A stretch of 64,000 nt of DNA from BOG-908 sp965198825 (GTDB lineage: Bacteria; Pseudomonadota; Alphaproteobacteria; Acetobacterales; Acetobacteraceae): the NCBI GenBank assembly GCA_965198825.1, contig CBDAQB010000002.1:744001-808000 (forward strand), written 5' to 3'. Below the pieces are notes generated by a model. It was not told where the DNA came from and did not search any database. It saw only the letters and a list, made by a program, of their open reading frames with translations. Below are positions 33,765 through 42,328 of the stretch, in pieces. Each line of letters opens with the position of its first letter. Position 1 is the first letter of the stretch. The translations under genes were made by a program, and so were the position numbers.

Positions 33765-34571
33765 TCAGGCGCCGGCGCTTTCGGAGGTCAGGGCGTGGAC
33801 AGCGGGGGCCATCGTCAGCCGGGACGATGGCGCGTCGGCGAAGATGGGCGCGGTGGTGAGGCCCATGCGGTTCAGCCGGAAATCCAGCGCCGTCTTGAGT
33901 ACGCCGAGACCATAGACGGTGCTGCGCTGGAAGTTGATGGAGGACGCCTCCGGAAAATATTTGGTCGGGCAGGAGATCTCGCCGATGGAGAAGCCGAATC
34001 TGACCGCCTGCGCAATCATCTGGTTGTCGAACACGAAATCGTCCGAACACGCAAGCAGGGGCAGGCGTTCGAGCACGGCGCGCGTCCAGGCGCGGTAGCC
34101 GGTGTGATATTCAGAAAGCTTGATGCCCAGCATCATGTTTTCCGCAAAAGTGAGCCCGCGGTTGGCGATGTATTTGTAGAGCGGCATGCCGCCGCGCAGT
34201 GCGCCGCGGCCCAGAATGCGAGAGGCGAGCACGGCGTCGAACTGTCCGGATACCAGCATCGACGCCATCGCTGTGACGAGCCGCGGCGTGTACTGATAGT
34301 CGGGATGCAGCATGACGACGATGTCCGCGCCGCGCTGCAGGGCGGCCGTGTAGCAGGTCTTCTGGTTGCCGCCGTAGCCGCGGTTATGCTCGTGACGGAT
34401 GGTGTGGATGCCGAGCTTAAGCGCCATCGCCGCCGTATCGTCGCGGCTCGCGTCGTCGGTCAGGATGATGTCGTCGACGATGTCGTGCGGGATTTCGGCG
34501 TAGGTTTGCCGCAACGTGCGGGCGGCGTTGTAGGCGGGCAAAACAACGGTGATTTTCTTCCCTTCGAGCAT
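33765..34571 (-). CDS. GT2 glycosyltransferase (polyprenyl-phosphate sugar type)
   Basis: 268 aa. The N-terminal GT-A domain has VVLPAYNAARTL, then ILTDDASRDDT (the first acidic pair), HNRGYGGNQKTCY and the metal-binding VVMLHPDYQYTP. This is the pattern of dolichyl/undecaprenyl-phosphate sugar synthases. There are no C-terminal membrane helices, so it works at the inner face of the membrane. First gene of the three-gene operon with VTT and GT-C-like proteins, which points to lipid-linked sugar transfer to an envelope glycan. The sugar is not known. Confidence 0.9.
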   Translation of the reverse strand: MLEGKKITVVLPAYNAARTLRQTYAEIPHDIVDDIILTDDASRDDTAAMALKLGIHTIRHEHNRGYGGNQKTCYTAALQRGADIVVMLHPDYQYTPRLVTAMASMLVSGQFDAVLASRILGRGALRGGMPLYKYIANRGLTFAENMMLGIKLSEYHTGYRAWTRAVLERLPLLACSDDFVFDNQMIAQAVRFGFSIGEISCPTKYFPEASSINFQRSTVYGLGVLKTALDFRLNRMGLTTAPIFADAPSSRLTMAPAVHALTSESAGA

Positions 34572-34618
34572 GGGGTGGTGTTAGCGGCGGTGTGGGGGGT
34601 TGCACAAGAAAGGAAGGA

Positions 34619-34730
34619 CTTCTTTTTTGAAAAAAAGAAGCAAAAAACTTTTGCGACTTGGGGGTTCGGCTTGAGGAAGTGCCGGGCCTAGACGTGTAAA
34701 AGTTTTTGCTTCTTTTTTTCAAAAAAGAAG
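34619..34730. repeat. double-hairpin repeat, copy 2
   Basis: Both palindromes are of the CTTC..GAAG type (34619-34640 and 34709-34730). The core differs from other copies (GGGGGTTCGGC, then GCCGGGCC). The right arm ends 7 bp before the MFS gene stop at 34737; the left end is 48 bp upstream of the GT2 start. Confidence 0.9.
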
Positions 34731-34736
34731 TCCTTT

Positions 34737-36167
34737 CTAGCCTGACAAAGGCTCCGCAATACTTTCCAGCGACTTTCCTTCGGCATCCACGCCAAGCTTA
34801 ATCTCCACGCCGGCCGCGATGATCATCAGGGCAGCCGCCGCAGCATACCCCCAGGCGACGTTCGCGACGCCGGAGCCGATGAGCTGCCCGAACAGCCAGG
34901 GTGCTGCCACGCCGCCGACCAGGGTGCCGAGCGCGTAGAAGGTGGCGATGGCGAGCGCACGGGTTTCCAGCGGGAAGATTTCGCTGGCAGTGAGGTAGGC
35001 GGAACTGGCGGCGGCGGAGGCCACGAAGAAGATGGCGACCCAGGCGGCGGTCTGCGTCCAGGCGGTGAACAGGCCGTAGGAGAAGCCGGCGGCAGTGGCG
35101 GCGAGCAGGATGCCGGAGAGCGCGTAGGTGCCGGCGATCATGCGGCGCCGGCCGATGCTGTCGAACAGATGGCCGAGCAGGAGAGGGCCCATGAGGTTGC
35201 CCAGGGCGAGCGGCAGGACATAGACGCCGATGCGCTCGTTGGGCACGTGGTAGGCCTTGGTGAGCACCAGCCCGTAGGTGAAGAACACCGCGTTGAACAG
35301 GAAGGCCTGGGCGACCATCAGGGTGAAGGCCAGCAGGCTGCGGCCCTTGTAGCGGCCGAACATGGCGCTGAAGACGAGGCCGAAGCCGAAGGTCTTTCGG
35401 GGATGCACGGTGAGCGTGCCTTCCGCAGGCGGCAGGGCGCCGCCGCCGCTGTGCTCGACCCGCTCTTCGACGTCGGCCACGGTTTTTTCCGCCTCCTCGA
35501 TGCGGCCGTGGGTGACCAGCCAGCGTGGGCTTTCGGGGACCCAGCGGCGCAAGAACAATACGCCTAGGCCGAGGATGCCGCCGATGCCGAAGCCGAGGCG
35601 CCAGCCGAGTCCAGGAGAGACCATGTCGCCGCTGAGAAGGAGGAGGGATGCCGCCGCGCCGACGGCCGCACCGCCCCAGTAGCTGCCGTTGACGATGAGA
35701 TCGATGCGGCCGCGCAGCCGGGCGGGGATGAGTTCGTCGATGGCGGAGTTGATGGCCGCGTATTCGCCGCCGATGCCCAGGCCGGTCAGGATGCGGAAGG
35801 CGGCGAGCGACCAGAAATTCCACGCACAGGCGGAAGCCAGCACGCCCAGCACATAGAGTCCGAGCGTGATGTTGAAGACGAGGCGGCGGCCGAAACGGTC
35901 TGTCAGCCAGCCGAAGAACAGGGCGCCCACCACAGCGCCGGCGACATAGGCCGAGGCCAGGGTGCCGATGTCCTGCGGTGTCAGGCCCAGGGTGCGCTTG
36001 TCCTGAAGGGCCGGGCCGATGGAGCCGACGATGGTGACTTCGAGGCCGTCGAGCACCCAGGTGATGCCCAGGGCTACGACGATCAGAAGGTGGAACCGGC
36101 TCCAGGGCAGCCGGTCCATGCGGGCCGGTATATCGGTCTGGATGGCGGCGGTGGTGGTGGCGCTCAT
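34737..36167 (-). CDS. MFS transporter, sugar-porter/metabolite-H+ symporter type
   Basis: 476 aa, 12 membrane helices. The loop between helices 2 and 3 has FGWLTDRFGRR, and the central loop has RRWVPESPRWLV, the hallmark of the sugar-porter and related aromatic-acid symporter groups. It exchanges a small metabolite with protons. The start overlaps the DUF421 stop as ATGA, so the two genes form one operon, and the stop lies 7 bp from repeat copy 2, which probably ends the transcript. Substrate unknown. Confidence 0.9.
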   Translation of the reverse strand: MSATTTAAIQTDIPARMDRLPWSRFHLLIVVALGITWVLDGLEVTIVGSIGPALQDKRTLGLTPQDIGTLASAYVAGAVVGALFFGWLTDRFGRRLVFNITLGLYVLGVLASACAWNFWSLAAFRILTGLGIGGEYAAINSAIDELIPARLRGRIDLIVNGSYWGGAAVGAAASLLLLSGDMVSPGLGWRLGFGIGGILGLGVLFLRRWVPESPRWLVTHGRIEEAEKTVADVEERVEHSGGGALPPAEGTLTVHPRKTFGFGLVFSAMFGRYKGRSLLAFTLMVAQAFLFNAVFFTYGLVLTKAYHVPNERIGVYVLPLALGNLMGPLLLGHLFDSIGRRRMIAGTYALSGILLAATAAGFSYGLFTAWTQTAAWVAIFFVASAAASSAYLTASEIFPLETRALAIATFYALGTLVGGVAAPWLFGQLIGSGVANVAWGYAAAAALMIIAAGVEIKLGVDAEGKSLESIAEPLSG

Positions 36168-36610
36168 GCGTCTTTCTGCTCCACGATCGAAACTTTTCCG
36201 TCGCGCTCCGCGACCGCGTAACGCACCTCGTCCAGCCGCTGCAGGCCGCGCTGCCTGGCGGCCGCCATGACGTCCTGCGGCTGCAGGCGAAGCATGCGCA
36301 TGCGGTCGTCGTTGAAGCGGCCGTGCTCGAAGATCACCACGGGGGTGCCGTCGACGAGCCGGCCGAACCAGCCCCAGCGCTCTTTCGCCATCGAGACGCC
36401 GATGTGCATCAGGCCGATCGTGCAGACGGCGGAGAAGGCGCCCGCCATGGATTTGTCGTCGCCGAGCACGGCGGTGACGGTAATGCCGGCGATCATGAAC
36501 AGGATGATGAGGTCGAAGGGCGCCATCATGCTGGCGGTGCGCCTGCCGATGAGGCGGATGGCGAACAGCAGCAGGAAGTAGGCGCAGGCCGCGCGTATCA
36601 CGAGGCTCAT
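36164..36610 (-). CDS. DUF421 (YetF-like) membrane protein
   Basis: 148 aa from the ATG at 36610. About three helices (AACAYFLLLFAIRLIG, FDLIILFMIAGITVTAVLG, AFSAVCTIGLMHIG) are followed by the cytosolic DUF421 domain, with VDGTPVVIFEHGRFNDDRMRMLRLQPQDVMAAARQRGLQRLDEVRYAVAE. Known family with unclear function, often in stress or sporulation settings. It is preceded 13 bp upstream by a membrane protein of unknown function and followed by the MFS gene. Shorter than many YetF proteins but complete. Confidence 0.85.
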   Translation of the reverse strand: MSLVIRAACAYFLLLFAIRLIGRRTASMMAPFDLIILFMIAGITVTAVLGDDKSMAGAFSAVCTIGLMHIGVSMAKERWGWFGRLVDGTPVVIFEHGRFNDDRMRMLRLQPQDVMAAARQRGLQRLDEVRYAVAERDGKVSIVEQKDA

Positions 36611-36623
36611 GTCGAACTGCCGT

Positions 36624-37136
36624 TCATGGGAGGATGAACTGCGACCAGTGGATGGCAGGGCCACCCGCGATCGCGGCGGAGAGGGCGATTTCGCCGATCT
36701 GGTTCGGCTGGGTGACGATGCGCACCATCTGGTCCTTGGCACCGGCCGGTACGGCGAAGGTCAGCCGCAGGCCGCCGCCGTCTGTCGCCTCGTGGATGGC
36801 GCGGGGCGACGTGCGAAGCATCCCCATCGGCTCGATGAAGTGGCTGTCGAGCAGCAGATCCACCGTCGCCGCATCTGCTGGCGGATGCATGTGGATCGTC
36901 ACCTGGGTTGGCGTGGAATGGCGGGCTACCGGCTCGAAGTCGACGGAGAGCGCGTCGCCTGGCGCCCACACGGTGCGGTGGCTGAATGGCCCTTGGCCGA
37001 GAAGGCCGAGCAGGGCGGCGACCGTCACCAGGATCATGACGATCCTGCCGGCAAGCTCGGCCTTGTGCCATCGTTGTTCGAAGTCGGAATCGAAGCCGAC
37101 CTGGAACTCGTCGTCGACCAGTTCGGCCCGCTGCAT
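36624..37136 (-). CDS. single-pass membrane protein upstream of DUF421
   Basis: 170 aa. The acidic N-terminal cytosolic part (VDDEFQVGFDSDFEQRWHKAE) is followed by one membrane helix (IVMILVTVAALLGLLG) and a beta-rich outer domain of about 110 residues (LSVDFEPVARHSTPTQVTIHMHP, LRLTFAVPAG). A similar acidic-start plus one-helix protein often precedes DUF421 genes in alphaproteobacteria; I know no function. It shares the operon with DUF421 and MFS. Confidence 0.75.
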   Translation of the reverse strand: MQRAELVDDEFQVGFDSDFEQRWHKAELAGRIVMILVTVAALLGLLGQGPFSHRTVWAPGDALSVDFEPVARHSTPTQVTIHMHPPADAATVDLLLDSHFIEPMGMLRTSPRAIHEATDGGGLRLTFAVPAGAKDQMVRIVTQPNQIGEIALSAAIAGGPAIHWSQFILP

Positions 37137-37255
37137 GCGCTTTCTCCCGGCGGCATGAACATCGCTGCGCTGGGTGAGTTGCGGGTGAGTTGCCGCGGAA
37201 CGCTAAGCATGCGAGCGTCGGTTCCTATAACGATCTCGTATTGAGTGGTTACAGG

Positions 37256-39265
37256 ATGGCGGCCTTCTGGTCGGGTTCGGCTGCGCAGTTCCTGAAGACC
37301 CCGCGCGATGCCATCGTTGCTGTCCTCGCGGCCGCGCAGATTCGCCATTTCCGCACGAACGAGGTGCAGCAGCTGCGGGCGTGGGAGATCAGCATCGATC
37401 TCCTGCAGGCGGCGCTAACAGAACAGCCGATGCGGGACGCCTGGGTATTGCTGGAGTATCCGCTGCTTCGACTCGGCAGGCGGGCAGATGCTGTCGTGCT
37501 GACGCCGGCTGCGATCTTCGTTCTCGAGTTCAAGGTCGGCGCAGCGCTGTTCGACTCGTCCAGCCGCGAACAGGTGGAGGATTACGCCCTCGACCTGCAG
37601 GATTTTCATGCCGGCTGCCGGCGGCATCCCATTGTGCCGATCCTGGTTGCCACTGAAGGACATGCCCCTTGTCGCAACCGCTCGCTCGGCCTGGCGGGCG
37701 TGCAGCCGGTCATCGACGCGGATGCGCATTCGCTCGCAGGTCTCTTGCGCGAACTGCACGAGTATCTGCCTGCCGCTGCCGAGCCGCTGGACCCTGCCGC
37801 GTGGATCGCCGCGCCCTATCGCCCGGTGCCGACGATCGTCGAAGCGGCCTGCATGCTCTACGCCAGGCACGGTGTCGCCGAGATCGCTGCCGCGCGGGCA
37901 GACACGCATAATCTGACTATGACAACGCAGGCTTTGCTTGATGCTATTGCGCATGCTCGCGCGGCGCACGAGCGGATCGTCCTGTTCGTCACCGGCATTC
38001 CAGGCGCAGGCAAGACCTTGTGCGGATTGAATGCGGCTTTTGGTGCCGCGGACGGAGCGCGTGCGACGTTCCTCACCGGAAATCCTACGCTGGTGCATGT
38101 TCTGCGCGAAGCCCTGGCGCGGGATGCCATCGAAAACGGTCTCGATCGCCGTGTCGCTCGTCAGCAAATGGAGAGCGCTATCCAGGCGCTTCCGCGATTC
38201 CGCGACCACCATGTGGGACGCGCGGAAATCCCTGCTGAGCGTATCGTGGTGATCGACGAGGCGCAGCGATGCTGGTCACGCGACTACGCCATTCGGAAGA
38301 CGCGTGACAGGCCGACGCAACTTTCCGACTCGGAGCCGGGTCATCTGCTCGAGATCATGTCCAGGCACGAAGGCTTTTCCGCCATCGTCTGCCTTGTCGG
38401 CAGCGGCCAGGAAATTCACGATGGCGAAGGCGGCCTTGCCGGCTGGGGTGCTGCGCTGCGTGGGCAGCCTGGGTGGCGCGTTGCTGCGCCGCCCGACACG
38501 CTTGGCAGCGCCGATCCGAGGCAGCAGCTCGGCCAGATCGCACATCTGGCGCTGACGCCTTCGCTTCACCTGAACGTGCCGGTTCGCCAGATACGAAGTG
38601 CTGCCGCTGGGCCCTGGGTGGATGCCGTTCTCACCGGTGATGCGGCTGCGGCTCGCGCGATCGCCGATGCCGCTGGCGGTGTGCCTTATGCGATCACGCG
38701 CTCCCTCGCCGACATGAAGCAATCGCTGCGTGCCGCCGCGCGCGGGACGCGTCGGTGCGGGCTGCTTGCCAGCTCGGGCGCGAGGCGGTTGCGCGCGGAA
38801 GGTTTGGGCGTCGAGTTGCCGCATATGGATGCGGCCGTGGTGGCACGATGGTTTCTGGACCATTGGCCGCCCGATGTGCGTGCATCGGATGCGCTTGAGG
38901 TGGTCGCCACAGAGTTCTCCTGCCAGGGCCTTGAACTCGACTATGTCGGCCTGTGCTGGGATGGCGATCTCATGCGCGTGCCAGGCGAGAAAGACTGGCG
39001 CGTGCGTGATTTCCGCGGCACGCGCTGGATACTTCCGGCTGCGTCGGAAGCAAAGCTGAACCAGCTCAACACCTACCGCGTGCTGCTGACACGCGCGCGT
39101 TATGACACTGTGATCTTCGTGCCTCGTGGCGATGCGGCTGACATGACTCGCAATCCTGCCGTGTTCGACGGCATAGCAGACTTCCTGCTTGCGTGCGGCG
39201 CCACTGAACTTTCCGCGGTTGCACCCGCCGAGCCTGCGCCGGTTAGACAGCCTGTGTTGTTGTAG
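37256..39265 (+). CDS. PD-(D/E)XK nuclease-like + DUF2075 helicase-like protein
   Basis: 669 aa from the ATG at 37256. The N-terminal domain (about 60-135) carries a PD-(D/E)XK pattern: RADAVVL (Asp78), then FVLEFKVG (Glu91-x-Lys93) and REQVEDYALDL. A linker leads to a DUF2075 (Schlafen-like) helicase core: Walker A GIPGAGKT (247-254), Walker B IVVIDEAQRCW, then FSCQGLELD and YRVLLTRAR. Such nuclease-helicase fusions act on nucleic acids, and several relatives are found in anti-phage settings. It stands alone, divergent from the DUF421 operon, and ends 23 bp before repeat copy 3. Defence is a hypothesis. Confidence 0.85.
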   Translation: MAAFWSGSAAQFLKTPRDAIVAVLAAAQIRHFRTNEVQQLRAWEISIDLLQAALTEQPMRDAWVLLEYPLLRLGRRADAVVLTPAAIFVLEFKVGAALFDSSSREQVEDYALDLQDFHAGCRRHPIVPILVATEGHAPCRNRSLGLAGVQPVIDADAHSLAGLLRELHEYLPAAAEPLDPAAWIAAPYRPVPTIVEAACMLYARHGVAEIAAARADTHNLTMTTQALLDAIAHARAAHERIVLFVTGIPGAGKTLCGLNAAFGAADGARATFLTGNPTLVHVLREALARDAIENGLDRRVARQQMESAIQALPRFRDHHVGRAEIPAERIVVIDEAQRCWSRDYAIRKTRDRPTQLSDSEPGHLLEIMSRHEGFSAIVCLVGSGQEIHDGEGGLAGWGAALRGQPGWRVAAPPDTLGSADPRQQLGQIAHLALTPSLHLNVPVRQIRSAAAGPWVDAVLTGDAAAARAIADAAGGVPYAITRSLADMKQSLRAAARGTRRCGLLASSGARRLRAEGLGVELPHMDAAVVARWFLDHWPPDVRASDALEVVATEFSCQGLELDYVGLCWDGDLMRVPGEKDWRVRDFRGTRWILPAASEAKLNQLNTYRVLLTRARYDTVIFVPRGDAADMTRNPAVFDGIADFLLACGATELSAVAPAEPAPVRQPVLL

Positions 39266-40270
39266 ATGATTGTTAACAGGAAAGCGTGTTCTTTTTTGAA
39301 AAAAAGAACCAAAAAACTTTTGCGACGTGGGACCGAGATCGTGGATAGGCCCGGCCCAAAGGTCCAAAAGTTTTTTGCTTCTTTTTTTCAAAAAAGAAGT
39401 CCTTCCTTTCTTCTGAGCCTCGCGTGCGCCTCGTTGATTTGTGTAGCCTTCTCATCTGCTGACGCCGACACCATCAAGGTCAGCACATGGAACATGGAAT
39501 GGCTGACGATTCGCACCGCTGCGGAAGCCGATCTTCCCTCTGACGTTCACGTGCGCGCGCCGGAAGATTTCGCGCTGCTCAAGCACTATGCCGATCACCT
39601 GAATGCCGATGTCGTGGCCTTCGAAGAGGTGGATGGACCGCAGGCCGCCGCCGCTGTCTTTGATCCGCAACGCTACAGCATCGTCACCATCGGGGAGACC
39701 GTCGTGCAACGTGTGGGGCTTGCCGTGCGCCGCCCCATTACTGTCACGCGCAATGCCGACTACGCTGCCCTCGATGTCGAACCTGAGGCCCGCCATCGGC
39801 TGCGCGACGGGCTGGATGCAACGCTGGGGTTTCCCGACGGAAGCCAGCTGCGTGTGCTGGTCGTGCATTTGAAAACCGGCTGTCAGCGCGACCACATTGC
39901 GCGCAGCACGCGGGCGCCATGCCTGCTGCTCGCCAGGCAGATCCCGCCGCTGGCTGCATGGGCGGCCGCCAGGCAATCCGAAGGTGTTGCGTTTCTGATA
40001 CTGGGCGATTTCAACCGGGTGTTCGACCATGCCGAGGAAATGGGCGAGGCGCTGGCTCACGCCGCGCCGCTGCTGCGCGTCACGCAGGGTGCGTCGGACC
40101 CTTGCTGGGATGGTAACGAGTTCATCGATCACTTCTTTGCGGGTGGACCGGCGCGGTCTTGGGTGGTGCCCGATAGTTTACGCGTAATGATTTATCACGA
40201 GGTGGGCTTGCAGTGGCGGGAGCGGCTTTCGGATCATTGTCCGGTTTCTGTCTTGTTGCGGCTGCCTTAA
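39266..40270 (+). CDS. endonuclease/exonuclease/phosphatase (EEP) family protein, start disturbed by repeat
   Basis: Frame of 334 codons. From about residue 68 it is a clear EEP (Mg-dependent phosphohydrolase/nuclease) protein: VSTWNMEWL, VVAFEEVD (catalytic Glu), LVVHLKTGC, LILGDFN, and the final SDHCPVSV. A signal-peptide core (LLSLACASLICVAFSSADA) precedes it, so it is probably exported. That core begins at the end of repeat copy 3 with no ATG after it. The only starts lie before or inside the repeat (ATG at 39266 directly after the previous stop) or at a late TTG in the signal. The annotated N-terminus is therefore doubtful; the enzyme part is not. Confidence 0.85.
   Translation: MIVNRKACSFLKKRTKKLLRRGTEIVDRPGPKVQKFFASFFQKRSPSFLLSLACASLICVAFSSADADTIKVSTWNMEWLTIRTAAEADLPSDVHVRAPEDFALLKHYADHLNADVVAFEEVDGPQAAAAVFDPQRYSIVTIGETVVQRVGLAVRRPITVTRNADYAALDVEPEARHRLRDGLDATLGFPDGSQLRVLVVHLKTGCQRDHIARSTRAPCLLLARQIPPLAAWAAARQSEGVAFLILGDFNRVFDHAEEMGEALAHAAPLLRVTQGASDPCWDGNEFIDHFFAGGPARSWVVPDSLRVMIYHEVGLQWRERLSDHCPVSVLLRLP
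39288..39399. repeat. double-hairpin repeat, copy 3
   Basis: Left palindrome GTTC..GAAC type (39288-39309), right palindrome CTTC..GAAG type (39378-39399), core GGGACCGAGATCGTGG. It lies 23 bp past the DUF2075 stop and runs into the signal-peptide region of the EEP gene. Confidence 0.9.
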
Positions 40271-40279
40271 AAGGAAGGA

Positions 40280-40390
40280 GTTCTTTTTTGAAAAAAGAAC
40301 CAAAAAACTTTTGGACCTTTGGGCAGGGCCTTTGCGCGATCTCGGTCCCAAGTCGTAAAAGTTTTTTGCTTCTTTTTTTCAAAAAAGAAG
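40280..40390. repeat. double-hairpin repeat, copy 4
   Basis: Left palindrome GTTC..GAAC, one A shorter than usual (40280-40300); right palindrome CTTC..GAAG (40369-40390). The core is inverted compared with copies 1, 3, 5 and 7 (GCGCGATCTCGGTCCC). It starts 10 bp past the EEP stop. Confidence 0.9.
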
Positions 40391-40458
40391 ACCTTCCTTC
40401 CTTTCTTGAACCAGCCCCCCCACACCCCAAGTCCCGCTGGCCAATCAAGGAGACCCCC

Positions 40459-40863
40459 ATGGCCTATACAGCGACCGCCACCACCACCGCCGGCCGCGGC
40501 GGGCATGTGGATAGCAGCGACGGCGTTTTGCATCTCGATCTCGCTCCTCCCGGCTCGGGAAAGGCCAGCGCCACGAACCCCGAGCAGTTGTTTGCGGCCG
40601 GCTACTCCGCGTGTTTCGGGTCTGCGATCATGGCGGTAGCGGGCGCCGGCAAGATCAAGCTCGAGCCGGGCGCCGTGCATGTGACGGCCGACGTAACGCT
40701 ACACGTCGACGGCAACGACTACAGCATTTCCGCCAAGCTGAAGGCCAAGATCGACGGCGTGGACCACGAGACGGCTGAGCAGCTTGTGCATAAGGCGCAT
40801 GAGGTCTGCCCGTATTCGAAGGCGACACGCAACAACATTCCGGTCGAGCTCGAAGTTCTGTGA
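40459..40863 (+). CDS. organic hydroperoxide resistance protein (Ohr/OsmC family)
   Basis: 134 aa from the ATG at 40459 with AAGGAG upstream. Both peroxidatic and resolving cysteines are present: Cys52 in AAGYSACFGSA and Cys117 in EVCPYSKATRNN, with the GRGGHV and TNPEQLFA hallmarks of the Ohr subgroup. It reduces organic peroxides with lipoyl thiols in the cytosol. Its stop overlaps the start of a short-chain dehydrogenase as GTGA, so they form an operon. No OhrR regulator is next to it. Confidence 0.9.
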   Translation: MAYTATATTTAGRGGHVDSSDGVLHLDLAPPGSGKASATNPEQLFAAGYSACFGSAIMAVAGAGKIKLEPGAVHVTADVTLHVDGNDYSISAKLKAKIDGVDHETAEQLVHKAHEVCPYSKATRNNIPVELEVL

Positions 40864-41612
40864 AGGGTACTGCCCTCGTCACCGGCGCCACCGCCGGTTT
40901 CGGTGCAGCGATCGCGACCCGCCTGGTAGCCGATGGCTGGCAGGTGGTTCTCGTCGGCCGCAGGCAGGAGCGGCTCGATGCATTGGTGGAGGAGCTGGGC
41001 AAGCAGGCGCATGCATTGCGTCTCGACGTCACCGACACGGCGTCGGTGGCGGCCCTGCCGGGCTCGCTTCCTGAGGCGTTCCGCCAGATCGATGTGCTGG
41101 TGAACAACGCAGGCCTGGCATTGGGGCTGTCGCCGGCGGCGCAGTCCGAACTCGCCGATTGGGATCGGATGGTGGCGACAAACATTACCGGGTTGATACA
41201 CATGACGCGTGCGCTTCTGCCAGGCATGGTCGAGCGCAACCGCGGCCACGTGGTGAACCTCGGTAGCGTCGCCGGCACCTACCCATATCCTGGCGGTCAT
41301 GTTTACGGTGGCACGAAAGCGTTCGTTCGGCAGTTTACGCTGAACCTGAAAGCCGATCTCGTCGGCACCAACGTGCGTGTGACCGACATAGAGCCCGGCT
41401 TGTGCGGCGGCACCGAGTTTTCGGAAGTGCGTTTTGGCGGGGACACGGCGAAAGCCGCGGAAGTCTATCGCGGAACGACGCCGCTCTCGGCTGAGGACAT
41501 TGCCGAAGCCGTTGCCTGGGCGGTGCAATTGCCGGCGCACGTGAACATCAACCGTATTGAAATGATGCCGACCTGCCAGGCTTCGGGTCCGTTCGCCATC
41601 AAACGCACTTAG
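40860..41612 (+). CDS. short-chain dehydrogenase/reductase (YdfG-like)
   Basis: 250 aa, GTG start in a 4-bp overlap with ohr. Classical SDR: TGATAGFG nucleotide loop (8-15), RRQERLDALVEEL after strand 2 (NADP preference suggested by Arg), LVNNAGLAL, catalytic Ser in NLGSVAG, and YGGTK. The ending IEMMPTCQASGPF is typical of YdfG-type 3-hydroxy-acid/serine dehydrogenases. It reduces or oxidises small hydroxy acids or reactive carbonyls, which fits pairing with a peroxide-defence gene. Confidence 0.9.
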   Translation: MKGTALVTGATAGFGAAIATRLVADGWQVVLVGRRQERLDALVEELGKQAHALRLDVTDTASVAALPGSLPEAFRQIDVLVNNAGLALGLSPAAQSELADWDRMVATNITGLIHMTRALLPGMVERNRGHVVNLGSVAGTYPYPGGHVYGGTKAFVRQFTLNLKADLVGTNVRVTDIEPGLCGGTEFSEVRFGGDTAKAAEVYRGTTPLSAEDIAEAVAWAVQLPAHVNINRIEMMPTCQASGPFAIKRT

Positions 41613-41640
41613 GTGATCGCGGCGACAATCTTAAGATCTC

Positions 41641-41764
41641 CCACGAAGACGCTAAGTTCGCGAAGGTTCACGAAGTGGGTGCGCCTCTCAACGATCACTG
41701 TGCACGCAGTCGATCGTTAAGCTCCGCAGCTTCGTGAATCTTTGTGAACTTCGCGTCTTCGTGG
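41641..41764. repeat. imperfect 35-bp inverted repeat (REP-like)
   Basis: The arm at 41641-41675 starts with CCACGAAGACGC; the arm at 41730-41764 is its near-complement, ending GCGTCTTCGTGG. Within each arm a CTTCG..CGAAG motif recurs, and the 54-nt loop has its own smaller inverted repeat (AACGATC/GATCGTT). Similar CGAAG-rich palindromes occur in many bacterial chromosomes. It lies between the SDR stop and the convergent small gene at 41823, so it may terminate both. Confidence 0.75.
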
Positions 41765-41822
41765 TGGACCTAGGCTTCTGCTCCTCGAGCGCGGCGTTGA
41801 TCACCCAGAAATGAAACGAAGC

Positions 41823-42221
41823 CTATCGCATGAACCCGGCATCGTGCGGGCGGTCGAGCATGGAGGAGCCGGTCACCCCATCCTCCTCGTCCGTGTCGCT
41901 CAGCTTCTCGGACCCGGTGCTATGGTCGCCGTGGTGCTTCATCACTTCCTGCTCGCGGCGGCCGGCGGTGCGGTCCACCACATAGAGCCGCTTCAGGCCG
42001 CGGCTTTCGCTCTCGTGCTTGGCTAGCTTCACCGCCTCCTCGAGGCTCATCGGCGAGCCGTCGTGGTGCACGGCAGGCATGCTGACCGGCTCGTGGCCGG
42101 AGAAGGCGATCTCGGTGATGACCGCGTTCGGGTCGTCCTCACCGAAGCGTTTCAATACGATGGCATGTAGCCCGTAGTCGGGTAGCGGATCGTGCGGAGC
42201 CAGGTGGATGACTTCGGTCAT
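41823..42221 (-). CDS. hypothetical protein
   Basis: 132 aa from the ATG at 42221 with AAGGGAG upstream; the longer frame to 42368 would overlap mutS and is discarded. The N-terminal 90 residues (MTEVIHLAPHD, HAIVLKRFGEDD, SLEEAVKLAKHESESRGLKRLYVVDRTAGRR) look like a small alpha/beta domain. The C-terminal 40 are His/Asp/Glu-rich and probably flexible. No family recognised. Divergent from mutS with about 110 bp between them. Confidence 0.65.
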   Translation of the reverse strand: MTEVIHLAPHDPLPDYGLHAIVLKRFGEDDPNAVITEIAFSGHEPVSMPAVHHDGSPMSLEEAVKLAKHESESRGLKRLYVVDRTAGRREQEVMKHHGDHSTGSEKLSDTDEEDGVTGSSMLDRPHDAGFMR

Positions 42222-42328
42222 GGTGATCTCCCTTGAGGCAGCGGAACGGCCTGGGCTGGCCGCGGTTCGCAGCCTCGCCCGTTCTGCTATAGTCGTCCCA
42301 TGCCAGAGCAAAGTCATCCCGGCCGCGC

